The position numbers and the translations under genes are program-made. From NCBI RefSeq assembly GCF_001507435.1, contig NZ_LMWH01000244.1:1-64000 (forward strand): DNA of 64,000 nucleotides, given 5' to 3'. This DNA comes from Streptomyces sp. NRRL F-5122. Lineage in GTDB: Bacteria > Actinomycetota > Actinomycetes > Streptomycetales > Streptomycetaceae. Of this stretch, positions 1 to 9,911 are shown in pieces. The notes below the pieces were generated by a model. It was not told the origin of the DNA and searched no databases. It was given only the letters and a program-made list of their open reading frames with translations. Numbering within the stretch: position 1 is the first letter of the stretch; every line of letters starts with the position of its first letter.

Positions 1-2
1 GG

Positions 3-80
3 CGGGTCAATGTCCTGTGGGCGCTGCTGCGTGACGGACGGTGCTACCAACTCACACCACCCCTGGCTGAGGCGGCTTGA
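3..80 (+). CDS. C-terminal end of an IS110-family transposase (cut by window edge)
   Basis: The first bases read in one frame as a 25-residue tail, RVNVLWALLRDGR followed by CYQLTPPLAEAA, then TGA at 78-80. Tails of the form R-x-x-V-L-W-A-L-L-R-D are typical of IS110/IS116 transposases, the DEDD-type recombinases that lie beside a bridge RNA. Everything upstream is outside the window, so it cannot be said whether the element is intact. No insertion sequence terminus is visible between the stop and the next gene at 173, and I could not define its right end. The family call rests on recognition of this short tail only. Confidence 0.7.
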   Translation, partial: RVNVLWALLRDGRCYQLTPPLAEAA

Positions 81-172
81 CATCTTCATTGGGAGTCATA
101 CGCCGAGGCTAACTCCATACCGCCCGATCGGAAACCGACCAGTTTACGGTCATGAACACGAGGGCTGCCCGG

Positions 173-1000
173 TCAGACGGCCCGATCGAGCGGGGCGGAC
201 GCGAAGGACTCCCAGCGGTCGAGCTCGGCGAGGCGGGAGCGCAGCGACTCCCGGATGCCCTCGACGGCGTCTGCGCCGACGGCCAGGCGCAGGGGCGGCT
301 CCTCCAGCGCCACGACCGCCATGATCGCGTCCGCCACGGACTCGGCGTTGCCGAACGCCGAGGGAGGCAGCGCCGAGAAGTCCTCGAGGAACTTCCCCAC
401 GGTCGGTGCGTACACGTCGTGCGGGGCGACGACATCAACACGAGCGGCGAACTCGGTGGCGAAGACGCCGGGTTCGACGATCGTCACCTTCGCGCCCGTG
501 GGGGCGAGTTCGTGCGCGAGTGCTTCGCCGGCCAGTTCCACGGCGGCCTTGGAGGCCGAGTACAGACCCGATGAGGCCCACGCGAACTGGCCGTTGAGCG
601 AGGAGATCTGGACGATCCGGCCGCGGGATGCGCGCAGCGCCGGGAGCGTGGCGCGCAGGACGGCGAGGTTGGCCAGCACGTTGGTCTCGAAGATCGCGCG
701 CGCCTTGTCCGCGTCGATCTGTTCCACCGGGCCGAACAACCCGTAGCCGGCATTGTTCACCAGGACGTCCAGCCCGCCCGCCGCCCGCACCGCGTCGGCC
801 AGGACCTGTTCCGCGTCGGGCGCGATGATGTCCAGCGGCAGCTCGGTGACGTGCCCCTCGGTGGCACTGTCCGCCAGCTCGGCGAGCCGGTCGCGGCGGC
901 GGCCGACGGCGATCACGTGTGCTCCGGCGGCGAGCGCACGCTCGGCGACCAGGCGACCGAAGCCCGAGGTCGCACCGGTGATGAGCCAGGTCGAAGTCAT
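173..1000 (-). CDS. Short-chain dehydrogenase/reductase (classical SDR)
   Basis: A 275-residue NAD(P)-dependent SDR. It starts with TWLITGATSGFGRL, the TGxxxGxG cofactor loop, then has the NNAG motif, a catalytic Ser in QISSLNG, and YSASK with the Tyr and Lys of the active site. The residue after TGxxxGxG and the Arg pair near VGRRRDR suggest NADP preference. The start at 1000 is chosen because the complementary strand reads AAGGAGATCCCCTC before ATG. It is divergent from the MmyB-type regulator at 1195, the usual arrangement when such a regulator controls the SDR. The substrate cannot be told from sequence. Confidence 0.88.
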   Translation of the reverse strand: MTSTWLITGATSGFGRLVAERALAAGAHVIAVGRRRDRLAELADSATEGHVTELPLDIIAPDAEQVLADAVRAAGGLDVLVNNAGYGLFGPVEQIDADKARAIFETNVLANLAVLRATLPALRASRGRIVQISSLNGQFAWASSGLYSASKAAVELAGEALAHELAPTGAKVTIVEPGVFATEFAARVDVVAPHDVYAPTVGKFLEDFSALPPSAFGNAESVADAIMAVVALEEPPLRLAVGADAVEGIRESLRSRLAELDRWESFASAPLDRAV

Positions 1001-1194
1001 GAGGGGATCTCCTTGTGGAGGGCCGTGCGGTGCGCACGGCGAAGTGGGATGCGGGAGCGCGAGGTGGGCGTCCCGCATCCCAGCAAACCGCCGGCGGACA
1101 TCCAAGACGGCCATGGAACCGGCCCGCCCCTTCCTGGGATCCGGAGGGCCACCTTCGCCGCCACATGCGCATCGGCGGGAGGGACCATGGGGAC

Positions 1195-2082
1195 ATGGAG
1201 CGGAACGAGGGGCTCGGCGAATTCCTGCGCGCCCGGCGCGCGGCGATGGATCCGGAGGAGCTCGGCCTGCACGACGTGGCGCCGCGACGGGTCCCCGGGC
1301 TGCGCCGGGAGGAACTGGCCGCGCTGGCCGGCGTGAGTGTGGACTACTACACGCGTCTCGAGCAGGGCAGGCCCATCAGTCCCTCGGACTCCGTCCTCGA
1401 CGCCCTGGCGAACGCCCTGCAACTCGACCCGGCGGAACGCAGCTACCTCAACGCGGTGGCGCGCCCGCGTTCCGGTGGGCGCCACCGTGGTCACCGTGCC
1501 GTGCAGAAGGTGCGTCCCGGGGTCCACGCGCTCCTGGCTCGGCTCGAGGGCACCCCGGCCCTCGTGCTGGGACGTCGCACCGACATCCTGGTGACCAACC
1601 GGATGGCCCGTGCCCTGCTCCACGACTTCGACGCGATGCCCGTCCGGAACCGCAACGCCGCTCGCTGGATGGTCCTCGACGAGGCGGCGCGATCACTCTT
1701 CGCCGACGGCTGGGAGAAGGTCGCCTCCGAGTTCGTGGGGACGCTGCGCATGGATGCGGCCCGCCATCCCGACGACACCCGCACCGCCGAGCTGGTGGGC
1801 GAGCTGTCCATGAAGAGCGATCGCTTCCGCCGCTGGTGGGCCGCACAGAAGGTGATGCAGTTCAGCCATCACACCAAGCAGCTCCACCACCCGGTGGTGG
1901 GTCGTCTCACCCTCCACACCGAAACACTGGCCTTCCCCGGCGACCCGGACCTGACCCTGCTCACGTTCCTCGCCGACCCCGGCTCACCCTCCGACGAGGC
2001 CCTTACAGTGCTGTCCGCATGGGCCACCGACCACGGCAGCGCGGGGAGCCGCACAGCGGCCCGCACCTTGCCGCTCGAGTGA
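1195..2082 (+). CDS. XRE-family regulator with MmyB-type ligand-binding domain
   Basis: A 295-residue cytoplasmic DNA-binding protein. Residues 1-80 form an XRE helix-turn-helix (GLRREELAALAGVSVDYYTRLEQGR), a signature shared by the large actinobacterial MmyB-like family. The remainder is the PAS-like MmyB ligand-binding domain, which in this family binds fatty acid-like molecules. ATG 1195 is preferred to the upstream in-frame ATGs because the family begins a few residues before the HTH and a GGGAGGG lies about 10 bases upstream. It is divergent from the SDR at 173-1000, so that SDR is the likely target; this is inferred from gene arrangement. Confidence 0.88.
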   Translation: MERNEGLGEFLRARRAAMDPEELGLHDVAPRRVPGLRREELAALAGVSVDYYTRLEQGRPISPSDSVLDALANALQLDPAERSYLNAVARPRSGGRHRGHRAVQKVRPGVHALLARLEGTPALVLGRRTDILVTNRMARALLHDFDAMPVRNRNAARWMVLDEAARSLFADGWEKVASEFVGTLRMDAARHPDDTRTAELVGELSMKSDRFRRWWAAQKVMQFSHHTKQLHHPVVGRLTLHTETLAFPGDPDLTLLTFLADPGSPSDEALTVLSAWATDHGSAGSRTAARTLPLE

Positions 2083-2239
2083 GCCGACGGCCCGCTCGCC
2101 GCGAGCCGGCCCCGGCCGCACGACGACACATGAAAGCGGTCGTCGAGACAGCACAGTACGTGCGGACCGGTACCTCTCACGTCGTCCCGTACTCGCCACC
2201 GCGCATCCCCCGTCGAGAACCGTGGTGGCGCCGACGTGC

Positions 2240-2289
2240 GGCCGGGTGCCTCCGGTGAGATGTCCCCCTGGAACCGGAGGCACCCGGCC
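2240..2289. terminator. Bidirectional hairpin between convergent genes
   Basis: Two perfectly complementary 17-base arms (2240-2256 and 2273-2289) flank a 16-base loop, in the gap between the MmyB-type regulator and the convergent SDR. No long T-run follows, as is common for Streptomyces terminators. Confidence 0.8.
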
Positions 2290-2300
2290 TCGACCGGTCG

Positions 2301-3068
2301 CTACCAATCGATCCCGGCCAACCTGAACGGCTCGCTCTCGGGCGCCGCCTTGCGCGCCTTCAGGGAACGCTCGGCGGGCATTCCGGCGGGCACACGCAGG
2401 GGAGGCTCGGGCCGTTCGACCGTGTCGGCCACGACCGCGGCCACCTCCTCGGAGGTGATGACCTCGCCGCGCAGAGCCGCGAGTTGCCGATACAGCGGGG
2501 CGTAGGGGCTGTCCTCCTCGACGAACGTCCGAGCCTGCTCGGCGCCGTTCGTGGACACCGCGCCGGGCTGCACGATGCTCACCTTGACGCCGAAGTGGCC
2601 CGTCTCGATGGCGAGCGTCTCGGCGATCGCCTCCAGCGCCCACTTGCTGGCGCCGTACGGGCCGATCATCGGCAGCACCAGTCGCCCTTGGATGCTGGAG
2701 ACGAAAACGAGGCGGCCGGATCCTCGTTCCCGCATCGCCGGCAGCACACCCTGCGCCACTCGCAGCGCGCCCAAGGTGTTGAGCTGGTAGAGCCGTTCGA
2801 CCTCCGCGAGGGGAACGCTCTCCAGCGGCGCGCGCACCGTCGCACCGGCGTTGCTGATCAACACGTCGATCTCGCCGGCGTCCTTGATGGCCTGGTCGAC
2901 GCTGCCCTGATCGGTCACGTCGAGGGGCAGACGCTGGTCCACGGGGAGATCCGCCAGAGCTTCCGGCCGGCGAGCGGTGGCGATCACCCGGTGACCACGA
3001 TGTGCCAGTTCGACGGCGATGGCCCGGCCGATTCCTCTGGACGCGCCGGTGATGAGCACGGACGACAT
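2301..3068 (-). CDS. Short-chain dehydrogenase/reductase
   Basis: A 255-residue classical SDR: VLITGASRGIGRAIA cofactor motif, NAG, SSIQG, then YGASK (Tyr and Lys of the active site). Compared with the first SDR in the window it has the standard TGxxxGIG motif and is about 20 residues shorter. ATG 3068 follows AGGAGAAG on the coding strand. It is divergent from the HxlR regulator at 3333, with two copies of an inverted repeat in the shared promoter region, so it is very probably repressed by that regulator and may be part of a stress or xenobiotic response. Substrate unknown. Confidence 0.88.
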   Translation of the reverse strand: MSSVLITGASRGIGRAIAVELAHRGHRVIATARRPEALADLPVDQRLPLDVTDQGSVDQAIKDAGEIDVLISNAGATVRAPLESVPLAEVERLYQLNTLGALRVAQGVLPAMRERGSGRLVFVSSIQGRLVLPMIGPYGASKWALEAIAETLAIETGHFGVKVSIVQPGAVSTNGAEQARTFVEEDSPYAPLYRQLAALRGEVITSEEVAAVVADTVERPEPPLRVPAGMPAERSLKARKAAPESEPFRLAGIDW

Positions 3069-3257
3069 GGGACTTCTCCTCGTCGATCGATTCGGTGCTT
3101 GTGTGCCCGGATCCGCGGTGCACGCCGGAGCCGAATGTCGAGCCCGTCGGATCCCGGGGCACGGCAGGTGATCCAGCGTGAAACGCCGAAGCAGCAGCCG
3201 TCGGCGTGTGCGCTGAACGCGGAGGCGTCCGCATGGATCCCACGACCCCAGGGATAC

Positions 3258-3312
3258 CGGTTCAGTCAGTGAACTGCGCCAGCCTAACACCGTCAGTTCA
3301 GTGAGTGAACTG
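3258..3312. promoter_or_regulatory. Twin operator in the SDR/HxlR divergent promoter
   Basis: Two copies of one inverted repeat occur 36 bases apart centre to centre. The right copy, 3294-3312, is CAGTTCA-N5-TGAACTG, perfect. The left copy, 3258-3276, is CGGTTCA-N5-TGAACTG, with one mismatch. They lie between the SDR start (3068) and the HxlR start (3333), close to the latter, so binding should repress hxlR and possibly the SDR. That HxlR binds here is inferred. Confidence 0.82.
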
Positions 3313-3332
3313 CACGAGGTAAACTTCGGAGC

Positions 3333-3905
3333 ATGACCCTCCCCAGCACCTATCCGGACCGCAACTGCTCGCTTGCGCGGACATTGGAGGTCATCGGAGA
3401 GCGATGGACACTCCTCATCGTCCGTGACGCGTTCTACGGGGTCCGCCGGTTCGGGGACCTCGCCACCCAGCTCGGGATCCCTCGTGCCGTCCTGACCAAC
3501 CGGCTGAAGCTCCTCGTCCGGGAGGGCGTACTGACCCGGGACGACGACGGAGCGGGAACCGTCGAGTACCTGCTGACCGACAAGGGCACCGCGCTGTGGC
3601 CGATCGTGCGCGCCATGATGGCCTGGGGGGACGCGTTCTACTCCCCGGCCGGGGCGAAGCGCGACCTGCGCCACGACCGGGACGGGGGCCTGCTCGACCA
3701 CGACGGACGCTGCGAGGAATGCGGGGCAGCCGCACCGGTCCCGGAGATCCGCATCGAACCGGGCCCCGGGTACCAGGCGGGGAACTCCCCGCTCGATCCC
3801 GTGTCCGCCATGCTCACCGGGCCGCGGCGGCTTCTCGAACCGATCGCGATCCCGAGTACGCGCCAGGCCGACGAACGTGACGGCAGCACCGATGCAGGTC
3901 GTTGA
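3333..3905 (+). CDS. HxlR-family winged-helix regulator
   Basis: A 190-residue cytoplasmic regulator. Residues 10-100 are the HxlR/MarR-like winged helix, with the family opening C-S-L-A-R-T-L-E-V-I-G-E-R-W-T-L-L-I-V-R-D and FGDLATQLGIPRAVLTNRLKLLVREG as the recognition region. An added tail of about 90 residues carries a C-E-E-C pair near residue 130, which is unusual for the shortest HxlR proteins but known in actinobacterial members; it may bind a metal or act as a thiol switch. Cys12 near the N-terminus is in the place used for aldehyde or electrophile sensing by some HxlR proteins. Likely autoregulated through the adjacent twin operator. Confidence 0.9.
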   Translation: MTLPSTYPDRNCSLARTLEVIGERWTLLIVRDAFYGVRRFGDLATQLGIPRAVLTNRLKLLVREGVLTRDDDGAGTVEYLLTDKGTALWPIVRAMMAWGDAFYSPAGAKRDLRHDRDGGLLDHDGRCEECGAAAPVPEIRIEPGPGYQAGNSPLDPVSAMLTGPRRLLEPIAIPSTRQADERDGSTDAGR

Positions 3906-3997
3906 GCGCGGTCGGCGCACAGCCCCGTCATCTGCGCGCGGAGACGACCGCCGGGGCGCGATCCATACCTGTTGTCACACGTGAGGACGCCGAAGTA

Positions 3998-4711
3998 GTG
4001 CCTTCGCATCCGTTGGACAATTCGATCCACTCGGCGCTGAGCGGGCCGCACGCCCACTTCGCGCAGCGGCGCGGCAACGCACTGCGCTACCCGGCCGACA
4101 TGTCACCGTTCACGGCGCTGCCCGACCGCCCCGATGAGGCCGACTGGACGGACCTGGCGGCGCTCTCCGGCCCCGGCGCGCGGGTCGTGCTGAGCGGCCC
4201 AGCCGTGCAGCCGCCGGACGGCTGGGAGGTCAAGGCGCTCGTCCCCCTGCTGCAGTTCGTCGACGACGGAATCGCCGCCGCACCGGACGAGGAGGCGGTC
4301 CGCCTTCGTCAGGCGGACGTTCCTGAGATGCTCGCTCTGGCCCGACGCACCGAGCCGGGCCCGTTTCTGGCACGGACGATCGAGATGGGTACCTATCTGG
4401 GAATCCGGCGCGACGGTCGACTGGTGGCCATGGCCGGCGAACGGCTGCACGTGCCGGGTTGGACCGAAATCAGCGGGGTCTGCACCGATGCGGGATGGCG
4501 AGGGCGGGGGCTCGGTACACGTCTTCTCCTGGCCGTCGCAGCCGGCATCCGGGAACGCGGCGAGACTCCGTTTCTCCATGTGCTGTCGTCGAATGTGAAC
4601 GCCGTCCGCCTGTACGAGTCCCACGGGTTCCGGCTTCGCCTGCGCACCGCGAACCTCGTCCTCACCTCGCCCGCTTCACCGGAGCCGAGTGAGGTCGACG
4701 ACGAGCCGTGA
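3998..4711 (+). CDS. GNAT-family N-acetyltransferase
   Basis: A protein of about 237 residues with a C-terminal FR47-like GNAT fold. The acetyl-CoA pyrophosphate loop is visible as C-T-D-A-G-W-R-G-R-G-L-G-T-R-L, followed by the beta-5/alpha-4 region with N-x-N-A-V-R-L-Y-E-S-H-G-F. The N-terminal 130 residues are a degenerate GNAT-like half. GTG 3998 is proposed as start because GAGGAC lies about 10 bases upstream and homology-like sequence (HPLDNSIHSAL) begins there; the open frame runs back to 3902 without recognisable family sequence. Substrate unknown. It reads toward the hydrogenase maturation operon and is not part of it. Confidence 0.78.
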   Translation: MPSHPLDNSIHSALSGPHAHFAQRRGNALRYPADMSPFTALPDRPDEADWTDLAALSGPGARVVLSGPAVQPPDGWEVKALVPLLQFVDDGIAAAPDEEAVRLRQADVPEMLALARRTEPGPFLARTIEMGTYLGIRRDGRLVAMAGERLHVPGWTEISGVCTDAGWRGRGLGTRLLLAVAAGIRERGETPFLHVLSSNVNAVRLYESHGFRLRLRTANLVLTSPASPEPSEVDDEP

Positions 4712-4961
4712 GCCGTGATCGGGCCATTGCGGCCATGGATCGAGCGCCGATCCGCTCGCGCCGGTCGCAGGCGTCGAAGGTGTCAGGGCCGGTACTCATC
4801 CGGCCCTCCCCCGCCGCCTGCGCCGGGCGGCAGGGGAGGCCTCGGGTCGGGCGGCCTCGGCGCGCGGACGGACCACGATTCCGCTGAGGACGGCCGGTCT
4901 CATACGCGATGGCGTCCGCCGCGGAGGACGCGGGGAGTTACGGGCCCCCGGCCGACACCGA

Positions 4962-6041
4962 TCAGCAGATCCTCGGCAACTGCTCCCCGATCGGCATGTC
5001 CACCACCCGCGTACCGCCGAGGCCGGTGCGGGCCACCACCATGCCCGGATGAACCGCCACCGCCTCGCCGATGATCCTGGACTCCAGGCCCAGGGGATGG
5101 GCGCGCATGGCCTCCAGGACGGCGTCGGCGTGCTCGCGCGGGACGAACGCCACCAGTTTGCCCTCGTTGGCCACGTACATGGGGTCCAGGCCCAGCACGG
5201 CGCAGGCACCGGCCACCGCCTGCGGGACCGGGATCTCGCGTTCCGTGACGACCACCCCCGTGCCCGAGGCCGTGGCGATCTCGTTCAGTGCCGCCGCCAG
5301 GCCGCCCCGGGTGGGGTCGCGCAGCACGTGCAGGTCCGGGGTGACGGCGAGCATGGCCTCCACCAGTCCGCCGAGGGCCGCGCAGTCACTCTCGATCTCC
5401 ACCCCGAACTCCAGGCCCTCGCGAACGCTCAGGATGGCCACACCGTGCACGCCGATCGGACCGCTGACGATCACCACGTCCCCCGGGACCACCCGCTGCG
5501 GGCGCAGGTCCACTCCGTCGGGGATGAGGCCGACACCGGCCGTGTTGATGAAGATCCCGTCGCCGTGGCCCGCCTCCACCACCTTCGTGTCGCCCGTCGC
5601 CACCTCGACCCCGGCCACCCGCGCGGCCCTGCCGAGCGCGTCGGCGACCCGGGCGACGCGTTCCATCTCGACGCCCTCCTCCAGAATGAACCCGCAGGAG
5701 AGGTAGGACGCGCGGGCACCGCTCATGGCGAGGTCGTTGACGGTGCCGTTCACGGCGAGATCGCCGATGCTGCCGCCGGGGAAGAACAGCGGTCGCACGA
5801 CGAAGGAGTCGGTGGAGAACGCCAGCCGGACACCGCCGAGCGACAGGGCTGCGGAGTCACCGAGCTGGGCGAGCGCATCCCCGCCGAAGGCGGGCGCGAA
5901 GACATGCCGAACGAGCTCGGCGGAGAGCGTCCCGCCCCCGCCGTGGCCCATCACGATGCGGGACTGGTCGCGCAGCGGAGCCGGGCAGGTCCAGGCCGCC
6001 GGGTCCACGGACGATGTGGTCAGGTCGATCGTGTCAGACAA
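4962..6041 (-). CDS. hypE: Hydrogenase maturation factor HypE
   Basis: HypE (359 residues) uses ATP to dehydrate the carbamoyl group that HypF places on its C-terminal cysteine, producing the thiocyanate that donates the CN ligands of the [NiFe] iron. The sequence has the GHGGGG N-terminal loop, the PurM/AIR-synthase-like ATP fold ([23 protein letters not shown]), and ends in PRIC with the essential terminal Cys. The start is TTG 6041, overlapping the hypD stop by 8 bases, with GGGAGG upstream; a GTG eleven codons downstream is the alternative. It is the last gene of the hypA-E run. Confidence 0.95.
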   Translation of the reverse strand: MSDTIDLTTSSVDPAAWTCPAPLRDQSRIVMGHGGGGTLSAELVRHVFAPAFGGDALAQLGDSAALSLGGVRLAFSTDSFVVRPLFFPGGSIGDLAVNGTVNDLAMSGARASYLSCGFILEEGVEMERVARVADALGRAARVAGVEVATGDTKVVEAGHGDGIFINTAGVGLIPDGVDLRPQRVVPGDVVIVSGPIGVHGVAILSVREGLEFGVEIESDCAALGGLVEAMLAVTPDLHVLRDPTRGGLAAALNEIATASGTGVVVTEREIPVPQAVAGACAVLGLDPMYVANEGKLVAFVPREHADAVLEAMRAHPLGLESRIIGEAVAVHPGMVVARTGLGGTRVVDMPIGEQLPRIC

Positions 6042-7158
6042 CGGAGGTCGCCTCCCGGGGCGCTGGGGTGAGGTCCAGGCGCCGGTAGAGGTAGTACGCG
6101 GCGCAGGCGCCCTCGCTGGAGACCATGGTGGCTCCGAGCGGGGTGCGGGGTGTGCACAGGGTGCCGAACGCCTCGCACTCGTGCGGCTTGATCAGGCCCT
6201 GGAGGACCTCGCCGCTGCGACACGCGTCCGGTTCACGGGTCCTGATGTCCTCGACCGAGAAGCGGAACTCGGCGTCGAAGTCGCGGTACTCGGCGGACAG
6301 GCGCCAACCGCTCGCCGGGATCACGCCGATGCCCCGCCAGGAGCGGTCGGTGACTTCGAAGACGTCCGCCAGCATGGCCTTGGCGGCCGGATTCCCCTCG
6401 GGCCGCACGGCGCGCGGATAGGCGTTGGCGACGGTGTGCTCGCCGCGCTCCAGCTGGGCCACGGTGCGGCGTACGCCTTCGAGGATGTCCAGGGGCTCGA
6501 AACCGGTGACGACGATCGGGACGCGGTAACGCTCCGCCAGCTCCGGGTACTCGTCCACGCCCATCACGCTGCACACGTGGCCTGCCGCGAGGAACCCCTG
6601 TACCCGGCAGCTGGGGGACCGCATGATCGCCTCGATCGCGGGGGGCACCCGCACATGGGAGACCAGCAGGCTGAAGTTCGGGATGCCGAGCTTGCGTGCC
6701 TGGTACACCGTCATCGCATTGGGCGGCGCCGTCGTCTCGAAGCCGATGCCGAAAAACACCACCTGCCGGTCCGGGTTCTGCTGCGCGATCCTCAGCGCGT
6801 CGAGCGGCGAGTAGACGACGCGTACGTCACCGCCCTCGCCCCGGACCTGGAACAGGTCCCGTCCGGTGCCGGGTACACGGAGCATGTCCCCGAACGAGCA
6901 GAAGATCACGCCGGGCCGGGAGGCGATCTCCAGCGCCTTGTCGATGACCTCCAGCGGGGTCACGCACACCGGGCAGCCCGGCCCATGGATCAACTCGACC
7001 TGCTCAGGGAGCAGTTGGTCGATGCCGTGGCGGATGATGGAGTGCGTCTGCCCGCCGCAGACCTCCATCAGCGCCCAGGGTCTGGTCACCGTGGCATGGA
7101 TCTCGTCGAGCAGTCGTCGGGCCAGTTCCGGGTCCTGGAATTCGTCGATGTACTTCAC
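6034..7158 (-). CDS. hypD: Hydrogenase maturation factor HypD
   Basis: HypD (374 residues) is the [4Fe-4S] scaffold on which, with HypC, the Fe(CN)2CO group of the active site is assembled. Conserved motifs visible: MEVCGGQTH near residue 35, [11 protein letters not shown] near 65, [10 protein letters not shown] near 140, and the C-terminal cysteine-rich region around C-R-x-G-E-V-L-Q-G and C-x-A-F-G-x-x-C. The GTG start at 7158 overlaps the hypC stop as GTGA and has GAGGAGG upstream. Its own stop overlaps hypE. The conserved cysteines expected for the family all seem to be present. Confidence 0.96.
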   Translation of the reverse strand: MKYIDEFQDPELARRLLDEIHATVTRPWALMEVCGGQTHSIIRHGIDQLLPEQVELIHGPGCPVCVTPLEVIDKALEIASRPGVIFCSFGDMLRVPGTGRDLFQVRGEGGDVRVVYSPLDALRIAQQNPDRQVVFFGIGFETTAPPNAMTVYQARKLGIPNFSLLVSHVRVPPAIEAIMRSPSCRVQGFLAAGHVCSVMGVDEYPELAERYRVPIVVTGFEPLDILEGVRRTVAQLERGEHTVANAYPRAVRPEGNPAAKAMLADVFEVTDRSWRGIGVIPASGWRLSAEYRDFDAEFRFSVEDIRTREPDACRSGEVLQGLIKPHECEAFGTLCTPRTPLGATMVSSEGACAAYYLYRRLDLTPAPREATSVV

Positions 7159-7463
7159 TTCCGCGCCTCCTCGTGCGAGGGCGGAGGCGTTCCCGCCGCC
7201 TCCGCGGCCATGTCCCAGGGATCGCCGAACTCCTCCTGCAGCATGCCGAGAGTCTCGAACAGTTCGAGCGTCTGCTTGGCCGACTCCTCGTCGAGGCGCT
7301 GCAGGGCGAAGCCGACATGGACGATGGCGTACTCGCCGACCTGCAGGTCGGGCAGGTACTCCAGGCACACCTCCTTGACCACGCCGCCGAAGTCGACGCT
7401 GGCCATCCGTGTGCCGTCGCGTTCCTGGATGTCCAGCACTCTGCCGGGTACCGCAAGGCACAT
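7155..7463 (-). CDS. hypC: Hydrogenase maturation chaperone HypC
   Basis: HypC (102 residues) shuttles the iron fragment between HypD and the hydrogenase large-subunit precursor. It starts with MCLAVPGRV, whose Cys2 is the iron-binding residue once Met is removed, and contains [21 protein letters not shown] with the conserved His. The start is ATG 7463, because the invariant Cys must be residue 2; the open frame extends upstream by 13 irrelevant codons. The stop overlaps hypD (GTGA). The C-terminal 25 residues are rich in Glu, Ala and Pro, a normal variable tail. Confidence 0.96.
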   Translation of the reverse strand: MCLAVPGRVLDIQERDGTRMASVDFGGVVKEVCLEYLPDLQVGEYAIVHVGFALQRLDEESAKQTLELFETLGMLQEEFGDPWDMAAEAAGTPPPSHEEARK

Positions 7464-7517
7464 GGGCCTCTCCTCGCTGATGGTGGTGGCGTAGCCCGGC
7501 ACTGCCGGGGCGGTCGG

Positions 7518-9911
7518 TCAGTCGGATCCCGTCGCGGCGCGTGCGGCCACCACGAGCTGGCCGAGGGCCAGTCCGCCGTCGCCCGGTGGGACCTGGTGGT
7601 GGCGCAGCACCGTGAAGCCGTCCTCGTGCAGGACCTCGGCGCAGGCCGAGGAGAGCAGGGAGTTGAGGAACACACCGCCGGTCAGGGCGACGGTGTCCAC
7701 ACCGTGTCGCTCGCGCGCCAGGACGCACAGCTGGTGCACGAGGCCGGTGACGGCCCGGTGGAAGCGGGCGGCGACCGGAGCGGGGCCCACGCCGGAGCGC
7801 AGGTCCGCCGCGATCGCGGCCAGCAGGGGAGCCGGGTCTGCGAGCACCGGGCCACCGTCCGCCGCCGGTGGGCGAAGGGCGAACGGGTAGGCCGTGCGGT
7901 CCCCGTCCGGTGCGCGCAGCGCCGCCGCCTCCAGCTCCACGGCGGCCTGGGCCTCGTACCCCGCCCGATGGCACACGCCCGCCAGGGACGACACCGCGTC
8001 GAAGAGGCGGCCCATGCTCGAGGTGGGGACGCAGTTGAGGTCGCGCTCCAGCTGCCGTTCGAGAACGCGCAGTTCGCCCGGTGGACACGCGGCCACGCAG
8101 GCCAGTTCGGACGACCAGTCGATCCGGGCCGTGCGCAGATGGGCGAGCGCCATCCGGTAGGGCCGGTGCACCGCGGCGTCGCCGCCGGGCAGCGGCACGT
8201 AGGCCAGGTGCCCGAACCGGGTGAATCCGTCGTAGTCGGCGAGCAGGAACTCCCCGCCCCACACCGCCCCGTCGTCGCCGTAGCCCGTGCCGTCGAAGGC
8301 GACCCCGATCACCGGGCGGCCGCCGTCGAGACCGTTCTCGGCCATGGCCGCGGCGATGTGCGCGTGATGGTGCTGGACACGGACGAGGGGCCGGCCCGCC
8401 GCGTTGCGGGCGGCCCACCGGGCAGAGCGGTAGGCGGGATGCCGGTCCGCCGCCAGCAGCCGGGGCCGCACCGGGGTGATCGACTCCAGGTGGGCCACGG
8501 CGCCTTCGAAGGCCCGCTGGGTGGCGAGGTCGTCCATGTCACCGATGTGGGAGGACAGCCAGGCCCGTCGGCCCTCGCCGAGGCAGAAGACGTTCTTGAG
8601 GTCTCCCCCGACGGCGAGGGCGGGGCGCACGGGCACCGGAAGGGCGACCGGCAAGGGCGCATACCCCCGGGCGCGGCGTACGACCAGCGGCCGCCCGTCG
8701 CACACGCGCACCACGGAGTCGTCGCAGGGCACCTGGATCGGCCGGTCGTGGGTGAGCCAGGCGTCGGCCAGATGCGCCAGCCGTGTCAGTGCCTCGCCGT
8801 CGTCGGTGACGATGGGCTCGCCGGACACGTTGCCGCTGGTCATGACGAGCAGCCGGGGACCCGTGGGGTCGCCGGGCAGCCCGAACAGCAGTTGGTGCAA
8901 CGGGGTGTAGGGCAGCATGACACCGAGGTCGGGGCTGCCGGGAGCCACCCCTTCGACCGGGTGGGGCCCCTGTGCCGGGAACGGCGGGTCCGTGCGGCGG
9001 CGCAGCAGCACGATGGGGCGGGTTCCGCCGGTGAGCAGGTCGCGCTCCTCGGGGCCGATCCGTACGACGTGCTCGATGTCGTCGGGGCTCCCGGCCATGA
9101 GCGCGAACGGCTTGTCCCCCCGGGCCTTGCGGTGGCGCAGCCGGGCGACCGCGGCGGGGTCGGTGGCGTCGCACGCCAGGTGGTAGCCGCCCAGGCCCTT
9201 GACCGCGAGGACCGCGCCGCTCGCCAGGAGCGCGCGTGCCCCCGCGACGGGGTCCGTCTCCGCGGACGGCAGCGGTGGCTCGTCGCCCTGCGGCGGGGGG
9301 ACCAGCAGCCGCAGCCGCGGCCCGCACGCGGGGCAGGCCACCGGTTGGGCGTGGAAACGGCGGTCCGCCGGATCGGCGTACTCGCGGGAACAGTCGGCGC
9401 ACATCGGGAAACCGGCCATGGTGGTGTGCGCCCGGTCGTAGGGCAGGCCGGTGACGATCGTGAACCGCGGGCCGCAGTGGGTGCAGTTGACGAAGGGGTG
9501 ACGGTGGCGACGGTCGGCGGGGTCGGCCAATTCACTCAGGCACGCGGCGCAGGTGGCGGTGTCCGGCGGGATCAGGGTGCCCCCGGGTCCGCCCGTGCGG
9601 GACGCCAGGATGGCGAACCCGGTGTCGCCGCCGACGACGGGCATCTCCTCGTGCTCCACGGCGTCCACGCGGGCCAGGGGCGGTACGTCCACGGCGATGC
9701 GTTCGCAGAACCGGGCGACCGCCTCCGACGGGCCCTCGACCTCCGCGACGACGCCCTCGGGCGTGTTGGTCACATGCCCGGACAGCTGGAGCGCGGTGGC
9801 GAGGGAGTAGACGTACGGCCGGAAGCCGACGCCCTGGACCACGCCCCGCACGGTGACCCGCCGGCGCTGCGGCACGCGGACGCCGACGGCCGTCGGCGGC
9901 ACACCGCTCAC
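7518..9911 (-). CDS. hypF: Carbamoyltransferase HypF
   Basis: HypF (797 residues) converts carbamoyl phosphate and ATP to carbamoyl-AMP and loads the carbamoyl group on HypE. Domain order: acylphosphatase-like at 15-105 ([18 protein letters not shown]), two zinc-finger units at 115-210 (C-x2-C-x18-C-x2-C pattern repeated), YrdC-like domain at about 225-420 ([14 protein letters not shown]), and Kae1/TobZ-like carbamoyltransferase C-terminal half ([40 protein letters not shown]). Full length for the family. The GTG start at 9911 overlaps the hypB stop as GTGA, so translation of hypB and hypF is probably coupled. A 54-base gap separates it from hypC. Confidence 0.96.
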   Translation of the reverse strand: MSGVPPTAVGVRVPQRRRVTVRGVVQGVGFRPYVYSLATALQLSGHVTNTPEGVVAEVEGPSEAVARFCERIAVDVPPLARVDAVEHEEMPVVGGDTGFAILASRTGGPGGTLIPPDTATCAACLSELADPADRRHRHPFVNCTHCGPRFTIVTGLPYDRAHTTMAGFPMCADCSREYADPADRRFHAQPVACPACGPRLRLLVPPPQGDEPPLPSAETDPVAGARALLASGAVLAVKGLGGYHLACDATDPAAVARLRHRKARGDKPFALMAGSPDDIEHVVRIGPEERDLLTGGTRPIVLLRRRTDPPFPAQGPHPVEGVAPGSPDLGVMLPYTPLHQLLFGLPGDPTGPRLLVMTSGNVSGEPIVTDDGEALTRLAHLADAWLTHDRPIQVPCDDSVVRVCDGRPLVVRRARGYAPLPVALPVPVRPALAVGGDLKNVFCLGEGRRAWLSSHIGDMDDLATQRAFEGAVAHLESITPVRPRLLAADRHPAYRSARWAARNAAGRPLVRVQHHHAHIAAAMAENGLDGGRPVIGVAFDGTGYGDDGAVWGGEFLLADYDGFTRFGHLAYVPLPGGDAAVHRPYRMALAHLRTARIDWSSELACVAACPPGELRVLERQLERDLNCVPTSSMGRLFDAVSSLAGVCHRAGYEAQAAVELEAAALRAPDGDRTAYPFALRPPAADGGPVLADPAPLLAAIAADLRSGVGPAPVAARFHRAVTGLVHQLCVLARERHGVDTVALTGGVFLNSLLSSACAEVLHEDGFTVLRHHQVPPGDGGLALGQLVVAARAATGSD

